A stretch of 64,000 nt of DNA from [Enterobacter] lignolyticus SCF1 (GCF_000164865.1 NC_014618.1:2170001-2234000); one strand, 5' to 3'; numbered from the stretch's first letter, positions 26,491-35,740 are shown. Program-made: numbers and translations. The notes: generated by a model from the letters alone, not told the origin.

Positions 26491-27242
26491 ACCGGGATTC
26501 CAGCGGGATACCTCTCGCTGGAGTGCGTCATTATTAGCAAATCATATCAATAAAGTTTAACTACGGCTAAAGCATCTTATCGTGCCAGCGCCGTAAAATA
26601 CTATAAATATCATCTTGTTAATCCCGTCATCGCTCAGCAATTATTGCCCCCGCCGTGTTATTTTATTCACGTGATACTCTTACGCTTGCCGAGCGATAAT
26701 TGAAATGATATTAGTAATTTCACCGCTCGAGCAGTGGAATGTGCTAAATAATAACCAATTGTTAATTTTTTGTACAAAAAACGCACATCGCGACAGCTGC
26801 CGCGGGCAGGGGAGAGTCATCTTATCTATCGTGTTGATTTCGAAATGATATTTTATTGTTTGCAGCGTCGCTGAAACTTGCTTTCATATGAAGAAGATAC
26901 GACAAAAGAGAATTGCTTAACAAATTTGCAAAATGTATTGGCGGTAAAGAAAGTCATTTGATACTTTCCGGCCAGACATTTCACTACAGAAGACCGGAGA
27001 TGAGAATAGTTTTCAAATGAATCTCCCGGCATGAAAAGAATAAAGTTCGTCCCGACAGGGGGGATGAATGAAAGAATCGACGTAAGGATGCCAAATAAAG
27101 AGCAACCGTAATAAAGAAGTCGGTGATAGCGGTAGTACAAGAACTGACAGTTGCATTAGCTCCTGCACTGTTCAGCAACCCTTAGGGGATTAAACAGGCT
27201 GGTCAAATAACCAGTAATTATAATGAGCGGGGTACCAACACA
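26491..27242 (+). promoter_or_regulatory. 752-base oppA upstream/leader region
   Basis: No protein gene is convincing. A 9-bp hairpin (26499-26522) without a T-run follows ychE. The middle is A/T-rich and includes the palindrome TTTTTTGTACAAAAAA (26766-26781). The last bases before oppA (ACCAACACAATG) are the CA-rich type of sequence that the sRNA GcvB targets at oppA in E. coli. Long leaders and control by Lrp, GcvB and polyamines are known for E. coli opp; here they are inferred. Confidence 0.5.
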
Positions 27243-28874
27243 ATGTCCATCATCACAAAAAAAAGCCTTATTGCAGCCGGCGTTCTGGCTGCACTTATCG
27301 CAGGAAGCGCAATGGCGGCTGACGTGCCTGCCGGTGTTAATCTGGCGGATAAGCAGACGATGATTCGTAATAACGGCGCGGAACCGCAGTCGTTAGACCC
27401 GAATAAAATTGAAGGCGTGCCGGAAGCGAACGTAAGCCGCGATCTCTTTGAAGGCTTACTGATTACCTCTACCAAAGACGGCCACCCGATTCCGGGCGTG
27501 GCGGAAAGCTGGGACAACAAAGATTTTAAAGTCTGGACCTTCCATCTGCGCAAAGATGCTAAATGGTCCAACGGCGAGCCCGTCACCGCGCAAGATTTCG
27601 TTTATAGCTGGCAGCGTCTGGTGGATCCGAAAACCGCGTCCCCGTATGCAAGCTATCCGCAGTACGGCCACATTCTGAACGTCGATGAAATTATCGAAGG
27701 CAAAAAACCGGCAACCGATCTTGGCGTAAAAGCTGTCGACGATCATACTCTGGAAGTGACCCTGAGCGAGCCGGTTCCTTATTTCTACAAGCTGCTGGTT
27801 AACCCGGCAATGTCTCCGGTTTATAAACCGGCCATCGAAAAATTCGGTGAAAAATGGACCCAGCCTGCCAATATCGTCACCAACGGCGCTTATAAGCTGA
27901 AAGACTGGGTGGTTAACGAGCGCATCGTAATGGAGCGCAACCCGAATTACTGGGATAACAAGAAAACCGTTATCGACCAGATTACCTATCTGCCAATCTC
28001 TTCTGAAGTGACAGACGTTAACCGCTACCGCAGCGGCGAAATCGACATGACCTATAACAACCTGCCGATCGAACTGTTCCAGAAGCTGAAAAAAGAGATT
28101 CCAACGGAAGTTCACGTCGATCCGTATCTGTGCACCTACTACTATGAGATCAACAACCAGAAAGCACCGTTTACCGACGCGCGCGTCCGTACTGCGCTGA
28201 AGCTGGGCCTGGATCGCGACATCATCGTGAACAAAGTCAAAGCGCAGGGCGACCTGCCGGCCTTTGGTTATACCCCGCCGTACACCGATGGCGCGAAGCT
28301 GACCAAACCGGAGTGGTTCAGCTGGTCGCAGGAAAAACGCAACGAAGAAGCGAAGAAGCTGCTGGCCGAAGCGGGTTATACCGCAGACAAGCCGCTGACC
28401 TTCAACCTGCTGTATAACACCTCCGATCTGCACAAAAAACTGGCCATTGCCGCGGCCTCAATCTGGAAGAAAAACCTCGGCGTTGACGTTAAGCTGGTCA
28501 ACCAGGAGTGGAAAACCTTCCTCGATACCCGTCATCAGGGTACCTACGACGTGGCGCGCGCTGGCTGGTGTGCGGACTACAACGAACCGACCTCCTTCCT
28601 GAACACCATGCTGTCTGACAGCTCAATGAACACCGCACATTATAAGAGCCCGGCGTTCGATGAGATCATGAAGCAGACGCTGCAGGTGACTGACGAAGCG
28701 CAGCGTACCGCGCTGTACGACAAAGCCGAACAGCAGCTGGGTAAAGATTCCGCCATCGTTCCGGTTTATTACTACGTTAACGCCCGCCTGGTGAAACCAT
28801 GGGTCGGCGGTTATACCGGTAAAGATCCGATGGACAACATCTATACCAAAGATCTGTACATCATTAAGCATTGA
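27243..28874 (+). CDS. oppA: periplasmic oligopeptide-binding protein OppA
   Basis: 543 aa with a signal peptide cleaved after SAMA (about residue 24-26). It binds peptides of two to five residues with little side-chain preference and delivers them to OppBCDF for nutrition and cell-wall peptide recycling. SBP_bac_5 family signature (DLFEGLL, VAESWD, KDAKWSNGEPVTAQDFVYSWQR) is clear. A hairpin after the gene probably raises its expression above the rest of the operon. Confidence 0.99.
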   Translation: MSIITKKSLIAAGVLAALIAGSAMAADVPAGVNLADKQTMIRNNGAEPQSLDPNKIEGVPEANVSRDLFEGLLITSTKDGHPIPGVAESWDNKDFKVWTFHLRKDAKWSNGEPVTAQDFVYSWQRLVDPKTASPYASYPQYGHILNVDEIIEGKKPATDLGVKAVDDHTLEVTLSEPVPYFYKLLVNPAMSPVYKPAIEKFGEKWTQPANIVTNGAYKLKDWVVNERIVMERNPNYWDNKKTVIDQITYLPISSEVTDVNRYRSGEIDMTYNNLPIELFQKLKKEIPTEVHVDPYLCTYYYEINNQKAPFTDARVRTALKLGLDRDIIVNKVKAQGDLPAFGYTPPYTDGAKLTKPEWFSWSQEKRNEEAKKLLAEAGYTADKPLTFNLLYNTSDLHKKLAIAAASIWKKNLGVDVKLVNQEWKTFLDTRHQGTYDVARAGWCADYNEPTSFLNTMLSDSSMNTAHYKSPAFDEIMKQTLQVTDEAQRTALYDKAEQQLGKDSAIVPVYYYVNARLVKPWVGGYTGKDPMDNIYTKDLYIIKH

Positions 28875-28883
28875 TGGCAATAC

Positions 28884-28908
28884 GTGGGGCGGCCGACGGC
28901 GGCCCCAC
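28884..28908 (+). terminator. oppA-oppB intercistronic hairpin (partial attenuator)
   Basis: GTGGGGC (28884-28890) pairs with GCCCCAC (28902-28908), with a smaller inner GCC/GGC stem. Only a weak T-rich stretch follows. It lies just after oppA in the 121-base gap before oppB and fits a partial terminator or 3'-end stabiliser. Confidence 0.55.
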
Positions 28909-28995
28909 TGTGTCTTATTTCATCGCACTATCACACGCGGTCTTTTGTTATAGCGAAAGACCGCGGGTAAAGGCACACGCCAGAAGGTACGGGCA

Positions 28996-29916
28996 ATGTT
29001 GAAATTTATATTACGTCGCTGTCTGGAAGCTATTCCGACGCTGTTCATTCTTATTACGATTTCCTTCTTCATGATGCGTCTCGCACCGGGGAGTCCTTTT
29101 ACGGGCGAACGTACGCTGCCGCCAGAGGTTATGGCGAACATTGAAGCAAAATATCACCTGAACGACCCGATGAGCGTCCAGTACTTCAATTATCTGAAGC
29201 AGCTGGCGCAGGGAGATTTCGGGCCTTCTTTTAAATATAAAGACTATTCCGTCAACGACCTGGTGGCGACAAGCTTTCCGGTCTCTGCAAAATTGGGTGC
29301 CGCGGCATTCTTCCTCGCCGTCGTTATCGGCGTGGCCGCCGGGGTTATTGCCGCGCTGAAGCAAAATACTATCTGGGATTATTCCGTCATGGGGGTGGCA
29401 ATGACCGGGGTCGTCATACCCAGTTTTGTGGTCGCGCCATTACTGGTGATGATATTCGCCATCACGCTGCACTGGTTGCCGGGAGGCGGATGGAACGGCG
29501 GGGCGCTGAAGTTCATGATCCTGCCGATGGTGGCGCTCTCACTGGCCTATATTGCCAGTATCGCGCGTATTACCCGCGGCTCGATGATTGAAGTGCTGCA
29601 CTCCAACTTTATCCGTACCGCGCGGGCAAAAGGTCTGCCGATGCGCCGCATTATTTTCCGCCACGCGCTGAAACCCGCGCTGCTGCCGGTGCTCTCCTAT
29701 ATGGGGCCGGCGTTCGTCGGGATTATTACCGGCTCAATGGTTATCGAAACCATCTATGGCCTGCCGGGTATCGGGCAGCTGTTCGTCAACGGCGCGCTTA
29801 ACCGCGACTACTCGCTGGTGCTGAGCCTGACCATTCTGGTCGGCACGCTGACCATTCTGTTCAATGCGATTGTTGACGTGCTGTATGCCGTTATCGATCC
29901 GAAAATTCGATACTGA
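28996..29916 (+). CDS. oppB: oligopeptide ABC transporter permease OppB
   Basis: 306 aa inner-membrane permease with six predicted helices. The N-terminal signature (LKFILRRCLEAIPTLFILI) and the EAA loop (FIRTARAKGLPMRRIIFRHALKPALLP), which contacts the ATPases, are conserved. Pairs with OppC. Confidence 0.98.
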   Translation: MLKFILRRCLEAIPTLFILITISFFMMRLAPGSPFTGERTLPPEVMANIEAKYHLNDPMSVQYFNYLKQLAQGDFGPSFKYKDYSVNDLVATSFPVSAKLGAAAFFLAVVIGVAAGVIAALKQNTIWDYSVMGVAMTGVVIPSFVVAPLLVMIFAITLHWLPGGGWNGGALKFMILPMVALSLAYIASIARITRGSMIEVLHSNFIRTARAKGLPMRRIIFRHALKPALLPVLSYMGPAFVGIITGSMVIETIYGLPGIGQLFVNGALNRDYSLVLSLTILVGTLTILFNAIVDVLYAVIDPKIRY

Positions 29917-29930
29917 TACTGGAGTTCGCC

Positions 29931-30839
29931 ATGATGTTGAGTAAGAAAAACAGCGAGGCGCTGGAACACTTCAGTGAAAAACTGGAAGTCGAAGGTCGTA
30001 GTCTCTGGCAGGATGCCCGCCGTCGCTTTATGCATAACCGCGCTGCGGTCGCCAGTCTGGTCATGCTGGTTATCATCGCCCTGTTCGTCACGCTGGCGCC
30101 GATCGTGTCGCAATTTACCTATTTCGATACCGACTGGGGCATGATGTCCAGCGCGCCGGATATGGCGTCAGGCCACTATTTTGGCACGGACTCCTCCGGC
30201 CGCGACCTGCTGGTGCGCGTCGCCATCGGGGGACGTATCTCTCTGATGGTCGGGATTGCCGCCGCGCTGGTGGCGGTGATTGTCGGCACCCTGTATGGCT
30301 CGCTGTCCGGCTACCTGGGCGGTAAAGTTGACTCGGTGATGATGCGTCTGCTTGAAATCCTTAACTCCTTCCCGTTCATGTTCTTCGTGATTCTGCTGGT
30401 CACCTTCTTCGGTCAGAACATCCTGCTGATCTTCGTTGCGATCGGGATGGTCTCCTGGCTGGATATGGCGCGTATCGTTCGTGGTCAGACGCTGAGCCTT
30501 AAGCGTAAAGAGTTTATTGAAGCAGCCCAGGTCGGCGGCGTGTCGACCGGTAGCATTGTGGTTCGCCACATTGTCCCGAACGTGCTTGGCGTGGTGGTGG
30601 TGTACGCTTCGCTGCTGGTGCCGAGCATGATCCTGTTTGAATCGTTTCTGAGCTTCCTCGGTCTGGGTACCCAGGAGCCGCTCAGCAGCTGGGGCGCATT
30701 GCTGAGCGATGGCGCTAACTCTATGGAGGTTTCTCCGTGGCTGCTGCTGTTCCCGGCAGGTTTCCTGGTGGTTACCCTGTTCTGTTTCAACTTTATCGGC
30801 GACGGCCTGCGTGATGCCCTCGACCCGAAAGACCGCTAA
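29931..30839 (+). CDS. oppC: oligopeptide ABC transporter permease OppC
   Basis: 302 aa permease with a cytoplasmic N-terminal segment of about 45 residues, six helices and an EAA loop (FIEAAQVGGVSTGSIVVRHIVPN). It is the OppB partner; 14 bases separate the genes. The start (MMLSKKNSEALEHFSEKLEVEG) is identical in pattern to E. coli. Confidence 0.98.
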   Translation: MMLSKKNSEALEHFSEKLEVEGRSLWQDARRRFMHNRAAVASLVMLVIIALFVTLAPIVSQFTYFDTDWGMMSSAPDMASGHYFGTDSSGRDLLVRVAIGGRISLMVGIAAALVAVIVGTLYGSLSGYLGGKVDSVMMRLLEILNSFPFMFFVILLVTFFGQNILLIFVAIGMVSWLDMARIVRGQTLSLKRKEFIEAAQVGGVSTGSIVVRHIVPNVLGVVVVYASLLVPSMILFESFLSFLGLGTQEPLSSWGALLSDGANSMEVSPWLLLFPAGFLVVTLFCFNFIGDGLRDALDPKDR

Positions 30840-30850
30840 GGAGTACAGCC

Positions 30851-31861
30851 ATGAGTACGATTGACATGGTGAACGCGCCTGCACAACAAAAATCCGGCCT
30901 GCTGCTGGATGTTAAAGACCTGCGCGTGACCTTTAAAACCCCGGATGGCGACGTCACGGCGGTGAACGATCTCAATTTTAGCCTCAATGCGGGCGAAACG
31001 CTGGGGATCGTCGGAGAGTCCGGCTCCGGTAAGTCCCAGACCGCGTTTGCGCTGATGGGGCTGCTGGCGGCGAACGGCGTTATCGGTGGTTCGGCGACCT
31101 TCAACGGCCGTCAGATCCTGAATTTGCCCGAGCATGAGCTGAATAAGCTGCGCGCCGAGCAGATCTCCATGATTTTCCAGGACCCGATGACCTCGCTGAA
31201 CCCGTACATGCGGGTGGGCGAGCAGCTGATGGAAGTGCTGATGCTGCATAAAGGCATGGGAAAAGCCGAGGCGTTTGAAGAGTCGGTCAAAATGCTTGAT
31301 GCGGTGAAAATGCCGGAAGCGCGTAAGCGTATGCGCATGTTCCCGCACGAGTTCTCCGGCGGGATGCGCCAGCGCGTGATGATCGCTATGGCGCTGCTGT
31401 GTCGGCCGAAGCTGCTGATCGCCGATGAGCCGACCACTGCGCTGGACGTCACCGTTCAGGCGCAAATCATGACGCTGCTGAACGAGCTTAAGCGCGAATT
31501 CAACACCGCCATTATTATGATCACCCATGACCTTGGCGTCGTCGCCGGTATCTGCGACAAAGTGCTGGTGATGTATGCCGGACGCACCATGGAGTATGGC
31601 CAGGCGCGCGACGTGTTCTATCATCCGGCGCACCCGTATTCAATTGGTCTGCTCAACGCGGTGCCGCGTCTGGATGCCGAAGGCGAGGCGCTGCTGACCA
31701 TTCCGGGCAACCCGCCGAACCTGTTGCGCCTGCCGAAAGGCTGTCCGTTCCAGCCGCGCTGCCCGCATGCGACTGAAATCTGTAATAGTGCTCCGCCTCT
31801 GGAGGCGTTTGCGCCTGGCCGTTTACGCGCCTGCTTTAAACCGGTGGGGGATCTGATATGA
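30851..31861 (+). CDS. oppD: oligopeptide ABC transporter ATPase OppD
   Basis: 336 aa. Walker A GESGSGKSQ, signature FSGGMRQRV, Walker B LLIADEPTTALD and H-loop ITHDLGVV. The C-terminal cysteine set (CPFQPRCPHATEIC) is typical of peptide importers and may hold an Fe-S cluster. AAGGAG precedes the ATG; the stop overlaps oppF by ATGA. Confidence 0.98.
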   Translation: MSTIDMVNAPAQQKSGLLLDVKDLRVTFKTPDGDVTAVNDLNFSLNAGETLGIVGESGSGKSQTAFALMGLLAANGVIGGSATFNGRQILNLPEHELNKLRAEQISMIFQDPMTSLNPYMRVGEQLMEVLMLHKGMGKAEAFEESVKMLDAVKMPEARKRMRMFPHEFSGGMRQRVMIAMALLCRPKLLIADEPTTALDVTVQAQIMTLLNELKREFNTAIIMITHDLGVVAGICDKVLVMYAGRTMEYGQARDVFYHPAHPYSIGLLNAVPRLDAEGEALLTIPGNPPNLLRLPKGCPFQPRCPHATEICNSAPPLEAFAPGRLRACFKPVGDLI

Positions 31862-32862
31862 ACGCCGTGACTGAACAACGAAAAGTACTGCTGGAAATTG
31901 CCGATCTCAAAGTTCACTTTGACATCAAAGACGGTAAGCAGTGGTTCTGGCAGCCGTCGAAAACGCTGAAGGCGGTGGATGGCGTAACGCTGCGCCTGTA
32001 TGAAGGCGAAACGCTGGGCGTGGTGGGCGAGTCCGGCTGCGGAAAATCGACCTTTGCCCGCGCGATTATCGGCCTGGTGAAGGCCACCGAGGGTAAAGTC
32101 GCATGGCTTGGCAAGGATCTGATGGGGCTGAAGCCCGCCGAGTGGCGCGAAGTTCGCAGCGATATTCAGATGATTTTCCAGGATCCGCTGGCCTCGCTTA
32201 ACCCGCGTATGACCATCGGCGAGATCATCGCCGAACCGCTGCGCACCTATCATCCGTCGATGTCGCGCCAGGAAGTTCGCGATCGCGTGAAGGCGATGAT
32301 GATGAAGGTCGGCCTGCTGCCGAACCTTATCAACCGCTATCCGCACGAGTTTTCCGGCGGCCAGTGCCAGCGTATCGGCATCGCGCGCGCGCTGATCCTT
32401 GAGCCGAAGCTGATTATTTGCGATGAGCCAGTCTCGGCGCTTGATGTGTCTATTCAGGCGCAGGTGGTTAACCTGCTGCAGCAGCTGCAGCGCGAGATGG
32501 GGCTGTCGCTTATCTTCATCGCTCACGATCTGGCGGTGGTGAAGCATATCTCCGATCGCGTGCTGGTGATGTATCTGGGGCATGCGGTGGAGCTGGGAAC
32601 CTACGACGAGGTTTACCATAATCCGCTGCACCCTTATACCAAAGCGCTGATGTCGGCGGTGCCGATTCCGGATCCGGATCTGGAGAAAAATAAAACGATC
32701 CAGCTGCTGGAAGGGGAGCTACCGTCGCCTATCAATCCGCCGTCGGGCTGCGTATTCCGCACGCGCTGTCCGATTGCCGGGCCGGAATGCGCCAAAACGC
32801 GTCCGCTGCTGGAAGGCAGTTTCCGTCATGCGGTTTCCTGTCTGAAGGTTGACCCGTTATAA
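31858..32862 (+). CDS. oppF: oligopeptide ABC transporter ATPase OppF
   Basis: 334 aa, the second ATPase of the Opp complex. Walker A GESGCGKST, signature FSGGQCQRIGIARAL, Walker B LIICDEPVSALD, H-loop IAHDLAVV. The C-terminal Cys motif (CVFRTRCPIAGPEC) is like that of OppD. Confidence 0.98.
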   Translation: MNAVTEQRKVLLEIADLKVHFDIKDGKQWFWQPSKTLKAVDGVTLRLYEGETLGVVGESGCGKSTFARAIIGLVKATEGKVAWLGKDLMGLKPAEWREVRSDIQMIFQDPLASLNPRMTIGEIIAEPLRTYHPSMSRQEVRDRVKAMMMKVGLLPNLINRYPHEFSGGQCQRIGIARALILEPKLIICDEPVSALDVSIQAQVVNLLQQLQREMGLSLIFIAHDLAVVKHISDRVLVMYLGHAVELGTYDEVYHNPLHPYTKALMSAVPIPDPDLEKNKTIQLLEGELPSPINPPSGCVFRTRCPIAGPECAKTRPLLEGSFRHAVSCLKVDPL

Positions 32863-32863
32863 T
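32858..32863 (+). promoter_or_regulatory. consensus TATAAT at the oppF stop codon, possible promoter of the channel gene
   Basis: A perfect -10 hexamer overlaps the oppF stop codon. The -35 is weak (TTCCTG, 32835-32840, 17-base spacer). A start near 32870 would place the oppF terminator hairpin at the 5' end of the channel mRNA. Confidence 0.4.
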
Positions 32864-32868
32864 CTCAC

Positions 32869-32896
32869 GGGCTGACGGTTGTCAGCCCTTTTTTTT
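32869..32896 (+). terminator. oppABCDF intrinsic terminator
   Basis: GGGCTGAC-GGTT-GTCAGCCC followed by eight T, ending only 11 bases before the start codon of the next gene. Confidence 0.92.
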
Positions 32897-32907
32897 GTGA
32901 GGTTATT

Positions 32908-33744
32908 GTGCCTACCGCTACCACATCGTTTCGCCAGCGTGTTTACCGACGGCTATTCGATCAACGAACCCGCTCCGGCCGCCGCGTTGAGGCCTTCTTC
33001 GCGCTGTTTGCGCTCTTTAGCGTCGTGCTGATTTTTATCGAATCCGGTATTGGCACGCAATATCATCTGACGTTCGAGGAGTGGCACGCCTTCGTCTGGT
33101 TGGAAATTTTCGTCACGCTGGTCTTCACGTTTGAATATATTCTGAGAGTCCTTTGCTGGCCAAAACCGGCGAATTACGTCTTCAGCTTCTGGGGATTTAT
33201 TGATTTGGCCACTGTCCTGCCGCTGTATGTTCTTTGGCTGTGGCCGGAAATCGGCATTCATTACCTTTTTGCCTGGCGGGCCATGCGGGCGGTACGCGTG
33301 CTGCGGATCCTCAAAGTACTGCGCTTTATGCCGTCGCTGATGATTTTATGGCGCGCGATTGCCCGCGCCCGGCAGCAGCTGATTCTGTTCTACGCCTTTA
33401 TCGCGGTCATGATGATCGTCTTTGGCGCGCTAATGTACGGAATCGAAGGGCCGCAGTATGGGTTTACCACGCTTAATGCTTCGGTTTACTGGGCGATAGT
33501 GACGGTTTCAACGGTGGGATACGGCGACATCACGCCGCATACGGCGGCCGGAAGAACTATTGCATCGATTCTTATCCTGATTGGTTATTCGCTGATTGCG
33601 ATCCCAACGGGGCTGATTACGTCTCACATGAGCGCAGAGCTCAACAGCCGGCGGCAGTCGCGGGCGTGTCCGCACTGCCGTCATATCGGACATGAGGATG
33701 ACGCCCGCTACTGTAAAGCCTGCGGCGGCGCGCTTGCAGAATAA
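32908..33744 (+). CDS. voltage-gated potassium channel with C-terminal zinc ribbon
   Basis: 278 aa, six-helix Kv-type channel. The S4 sensor (about 124-139) has basic residues at every third position: R124, R127, R130, R133, K136, R139. The pore has the selectivity filter TVGYGD (202-207). After the S6 helix (about 216-240) comes a short tail with CPHC (254-257) and CKAC (269-272), a four-cysteine zinc ribbon. It has no RCK domain, unlike E. coli Kch, which lies in the neighbouring part of the map. GTG start at 32908 with GTGAGGT upstream. It probably conducts K+ at depolarised or altered membrane potential; the physiological role is unknown. Confidence 0.9.
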   Translation: MPTATTSFRQRVYRRLFDQRTRSGRRVEAFFALFALFSVVLIFIESGIGTQYHLTFEEWHAFVWLEIFVTLVFTFEYILRVLCWPKPANYVFSFWGFIDLATVLPLYVLWLWPEIGIHYLFAWRAMRAVRVLRILKVLRFMPSLMILWRAIARARQQLILFYAFIAVMMIVFGALMYGIEGPQYGFTTLNASVYWAIVTVSTVGYGDITPHTAAGRTIASILILIGYSLIAIPTGLITSHMSAELNSRRQSRACPHCRHIGHEDDARYCKACGGALAE

Positions 33745-33753
33745 CGCATAAAA

Positions 33754-33773
33754 AAGGCTGCCTGCGCAGCCTT
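33754..33773. terminator. bidirectional terminator between the channel gene and yciU
   Basis: AAGGCTGC pairs with GCAGCCTT around a four-base loop; A-rich on one side and T/C-rich on the other. It lies between convergent stop codons. Confidence 0.8.
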
Positions 33774-33777
33774 CTTC

Positions 33778-34107
33778 TTACTCACGCCACAGAATGTGGC
33801 AGAGCTTGTGATCTTTTTCCCGGCACAGCAGCACGCGGGCGAAGATATCGTTAATTTCGCCGCCGTCGGTATCCGCAAGGCCGATCACGACCTCAGCGAA
33901 AAAGTCGGGGTTCAGGTCGAAATCAACATGCTCCTGCCAGTCTTCCGCCGGATCGAAAAGCTCGGCGCCGCCGCGCTCTTCGAACTGCAGATTAAACAGA
34001 ATAATATCGGCAGGGTCGAGGTTATCGGCCGCCAGTTCGAGAAAGATATCGTAAGCCTGCTCGAGTGTTTCGTCTTCGGTCAGGCGATTGTTTAAATCCA
34101 TATCCAT
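33778..34107 (-). CDS. yciU: YciU, acidic DNA-mimic (DUF440) protein
   Basis: 109 aa, strongly acidic, matching E. coli YciU from the start MDMDLNNRLTEDE to the end. The family (HI1450-like) is proposed to mimic double-stranded DNA and bind HU, from structural work. The ATG at 34107 is chosen for length; upstream in-frame ATG codons would add an unconserved leader. Downstream of clsA on the same strand, 36 bases apart. Confidence 0.94.
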   Translation of the reverse strand: MDMDLNNRLTEDETLEQAYDIFLELAADNLDPADIILFNLQFEERGGAELFDPAEDWQEHVDFDLNPDFFAEVVIGLADTDGGEINDIFARVLLCREKDHKLCHILWRE

Positions 34108-34143
34108 GATGACTACCTGTTTTAACATCTGATGGGCCACGTT

Positions 34144-35604
34144 TTACAGCAACGGGCTGAAGAAGTAAAACAGTCGCTCAGCGACGCGCTGCCAGAGCGG
34201 GCGTTTTACCCATAAACGGGCATCCAGCAGGCGAGAGCGGGAGATATAATCATCCTGCACCGCCGCCAGGTCGCCGCCAAAACCAGCGTCATCGATAGCC
34301 AGCGTGATTTCAAAATTCAGCCACAGGCTGCGCATGTCCAGGTTCACGGTGCCGACAAGACTTAGCTCGCCGTCGACCAGCACGCTCTTGGTATGCAGCA
34401 GCCCGCCCTCAAACTGATAGATTTTAACCCCGGCCGCCAGCAGCTCGGTGAAAAAGGCGCGGCTCGCCCAGCCGACCAGCATCGAATCATTCTTCAGGGG
34501 CAGGATGATGCTGACATCAACGCCGCGCTGGGCGGCGGTGCAGATGGCGTGCAGCAGGTCATCGCTCGGCACGAAGTAGGGGGTGGTCATTATCAGATAC
34601 TCACGCGCCGAGTAGACGGCGGTAAGCAGCGCCTGATGAATTAGCTCCTCCGGGAAGCCCGGCCCGGAGGCAATGGTGTGGATAGTGTGACCGCTGGCCT
34701 CTTCGAAGGGCATGATGTTGAGGTCCGGCGGCGGCGGTAAAATACGTTTCCCGGTTTCAATTTCCCAGTCGCAGGAGTAGACAATGCCCATGGAGGTGGC
34801 GATTGGCCCTTCCATACGCGCCATCAGGTCAACCCACTGGCCGACCCCGGCATCCTGTTTGAAAAAGCGCGGATCGACCATATTCATACTGCCGGTATAG
34901 GCAATATAGTTGTCGATCATCACCATCTTGCGGTGCTGTCGCAGATCCATACGGCGCAGGAAGACACGCATCAGGTTAACCTTCAGCGCTTCAACGACAT
35001 CGATACCGGCGTTACGCATCATGGCTGCCCACGGGCTGCGGAAAAAGGCGACGCTGCCTGCGGAATCCAGCATCAGCCGACAGTGCACGCCGCGCCGGGC
35101 GGCCGCCATCAGCGACTCCGCCACCTGGTCGGCCATTCCGCCAGGCTGCCAGATATAGAACACCATCTCAATATTGTGCCGGGCGAGCTGAACGTCGCGG
35201 ATCAGCGCCTGCATGACGTCGTCGGAGTCCGTCAGCAGCTGCAGCTGGTTACCTTTCACGCCCGCAATGCCCTGGCGTCGTTCGCATAGCTTAAACAGCG
35301 ACGAGGCAACCTGGCTGTTTTCTTCCGCAAAAATATGCTTGCAGGTTTTTAAATCCGCCAGCCATTTTGCGGTCGAGGGCCACATCGCGCGGGCGCGCTC
35401 GGCGCGGCGTTTCCCGAGGTGCAGCTCGCCAAAGGAGAGGTAGGCGATGATCCCGACCAGCGGCAGAATGTAAATGATCAGCAACCATGCCATCGCTGAA
35501 GGTACCGCGCGTCGTTTCATCAGGATGCGTAAGGTCACACCCGCAATTAACAACCAATACCCCACAATGACCAGCCAACTCACCACGGTGTAGAAGGTTG
35601 TCAT
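34144..35604 (-). CDS. clsA: cardiolipin synthase A
   Basis: 486 aa, same length as E. coli ClsA. Two N-terminal membrane helices (about 6-26 and 36-58), then two phospholipase-D HKD motifs (HRKMVMIDNYIAYTGS and HTKSVLVDGELSLVGT). It condenses two phosphatidylglycerols to cardiolipin in the inner membrane. AAGGAT precedes the ATG. Confidence 0.98.
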   Translation of the reverse strand: MTTFYTVVSWLVIVGYWLLIAGVTLRILMKRRAVPSAMAWLLIIYILPLVGIIAYLSFGELHLGKRRAERARAMWPSTAKWLADLKTCKHIFAEENSQVASSLFKLCERRQGIAGVKGNQLQLLTDSDDVMQALIRDVQLARHNIEMVFYIWQPGGMADQVAESLMAAARRGVHCRLMLDSAGSVAFFRSPWAAMMRNAGIDVVEALKVNLMRVFLRRMDLRQHRKMVMIDNYIAYTGSMNMVDPRFFKQDAGVGQWVDLMARMEGPIATSMGIVYSCDWEIETGKRILPPPPDLNIMPFEEASGHTIHTIASGPGFPEELIHQALLTAVYSAREYLIMTTPYFVPSDDLLHAICTAAQRGVDVSIILPLKNDSMLVGWASRAFFTELLAAGVKIYQFEGGLLHTKSVLVDGELSLVGTVNLDMRSLWLNFEITLAIDDAGFGGDLAAVQDDYISRSRLLDARLWVKRPLWQRVAERLFYFFSPLL

Positions 35605-35705
35605 AGAAAATCCTTTTGAAAGCCTGTTGTTATGAGTTTACGCGTCCATATTTATCTGGCAAATAAAAACGCGGTAAAAGCGCTGGTCAGAGTCTGGCAA
35701 GGGTT

Positions 35706-35711
35706 TATAAT
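35706..35711 (+). promoter_or_regulatory. probable yciY promoter -10 element
   Basis: TATAAT in GGGTTTATAATAG, about 30 bases before the yciY start codon. The -35 is poor (TGGTCA-like at 35684-35689). Confidence 0.45.
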
Positions 35712-35740
35712 AGCGGCTCTTTCATTTTAGAGATGTCGAA

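Noticed and set aside
26853..27178. Two small minus-strand frames in the oppA leader
   Set aside because: No ribosome site, unusual Tyr/Phe/Cys-rich composition and no recognised relatives; the region is better explained as a leader.
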